Positions 15,814 through 15,963 of a stretch of DNA of 15,963 nucleotides are shown here, one piece after another. The position numbers were made by a program, and so were the translations under genes. Under the pieces are notes generated by a model. The model did no database searches and was not told the DNA's origin. It saw nothing but the letters and a program-made list of their open reading frames with translations. Location: the NCBI GenBank assembly GCA_002434245.1, contig DJJR01000024.1, positions 1-15,963 on the forward strand. The letters run 5' to 3'. Positions within the stretch are counted from its first letter, which is position 1; every line of letters begins with the position of its first letter. The stretch is from Pelosinus fermentans. Its GTDB lineage: Bacteria; Bacillota; Negativicutes; DSM-13327.

Positions 15814-15963
15814 AATAAATCACAGGAGTGTCAGAAAAGACATTCGATGCTTTTTTAAGGGGCTTTTTTGATAATGACGAACAGAGCAAATCGAACGATT
15901 TAGACGCAGAGGACGCTGAGGAGATTTTTAACCCTATCTATCTGTTCTCTGCGTCTCTGCGGT
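15794..15963. other. Repeat-rich stretch at the right edge without a supported gene
   Basis: I find no protein family in either strand here. The region holds a palindromic repeat at its left side, a short T-run hairpin-like stretch (CTTTTTTAAGGGGCTTTTTT near 15850-15870) and a GACGCAGAG-type repeat at the right end. The operon promoter expected upstream of rbsR is not recognisable, so it is either beyond the window or lost. Confidence 0.5.
15903..15963. repeat. GACGCAGAG-type inverted repeat, running off the window
   Basis: Left arm has two imperfect 9-base units, GACGCAGAG (15903-15911) and GACGCTGAG (15912-15920). Right arm has CTCTGCGTC (15947-15955), the exact reverse complement of the first unit, followed by TCTGCGG. 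The spacing and composition resemble dispersed non-coding repeats seen between genes in many bacteria. It may continue past the window end. Confidence 0.5.

Overview
The window comes from a low-to-moderate GC, endospore-former-type Firmicute. Every gene I can support lies on the minus strand, so transcription runs from high to low coordinates. The evidence for the lineage is a perfect CIRCE element before groESL, the thiL-tsaE-tsaB-rimI-tsaD order known from Bacillus subtilis, a GerM-type lipoprotein, an ANTAR two-component pair, a B. subtilis-like rbsRKDACB order, and strong GGAGG ribosome binding sites with frequent GTG/TTG starts. The AMIN-domain amidase would suit a diderm Firmicute (Negativicutes, Sporomusaceae/Pelosinus-like), but that placement is inference.

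Layout from high to low coordinates: (1) 15963-15794, repeat-rich DNA with no intact gene, meeting (2) a C-terminal stump of the LacI-type repressor rbsR, followed by rbsK, rbsD, rbsA, rbsC and rbsB, a ribose uptake and phosphorylation operon. This operon looks damaged at several independent points: rbsR has lost its N-terminal three quarters, RbsK has Lys in place of a conserved ribose-binding Asn, RbsC appears to lack about 45-50 internal residues including the ATPase-contact loop, and rbsB has an in-frame TAA at codon 176. A 288-base spacer with hairpins separates rbsC from rbsB. (3) 10277-8542, an AMIN/Amidase_3 cell-wall amidase coupled to a GerMN lipoprotein, closed by a strong terminator. 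(4) 8344-4501, thiL, tsaE, tsaB, rimI and tsaD: thiamine phosphate kinase plus the bacterial machinery for tRNA t6A37. (5) 4364-2360, a PdtaS-like soluble histidine kinase and an ANTAR RNA-binding response regulator. (6) 2220-151, promoter, CIRCE, groES and groEL.

Regions 3-6 are orthodox and look intact. The part most worth a second look is the rbs operon: the lesions and the flanking and internal repeats suggest an operon in decay, while rbsA, rbsD and the ATP-binding part of rbsK remain open. I did not find a convincing new defence, mobile or RNA-guided system.
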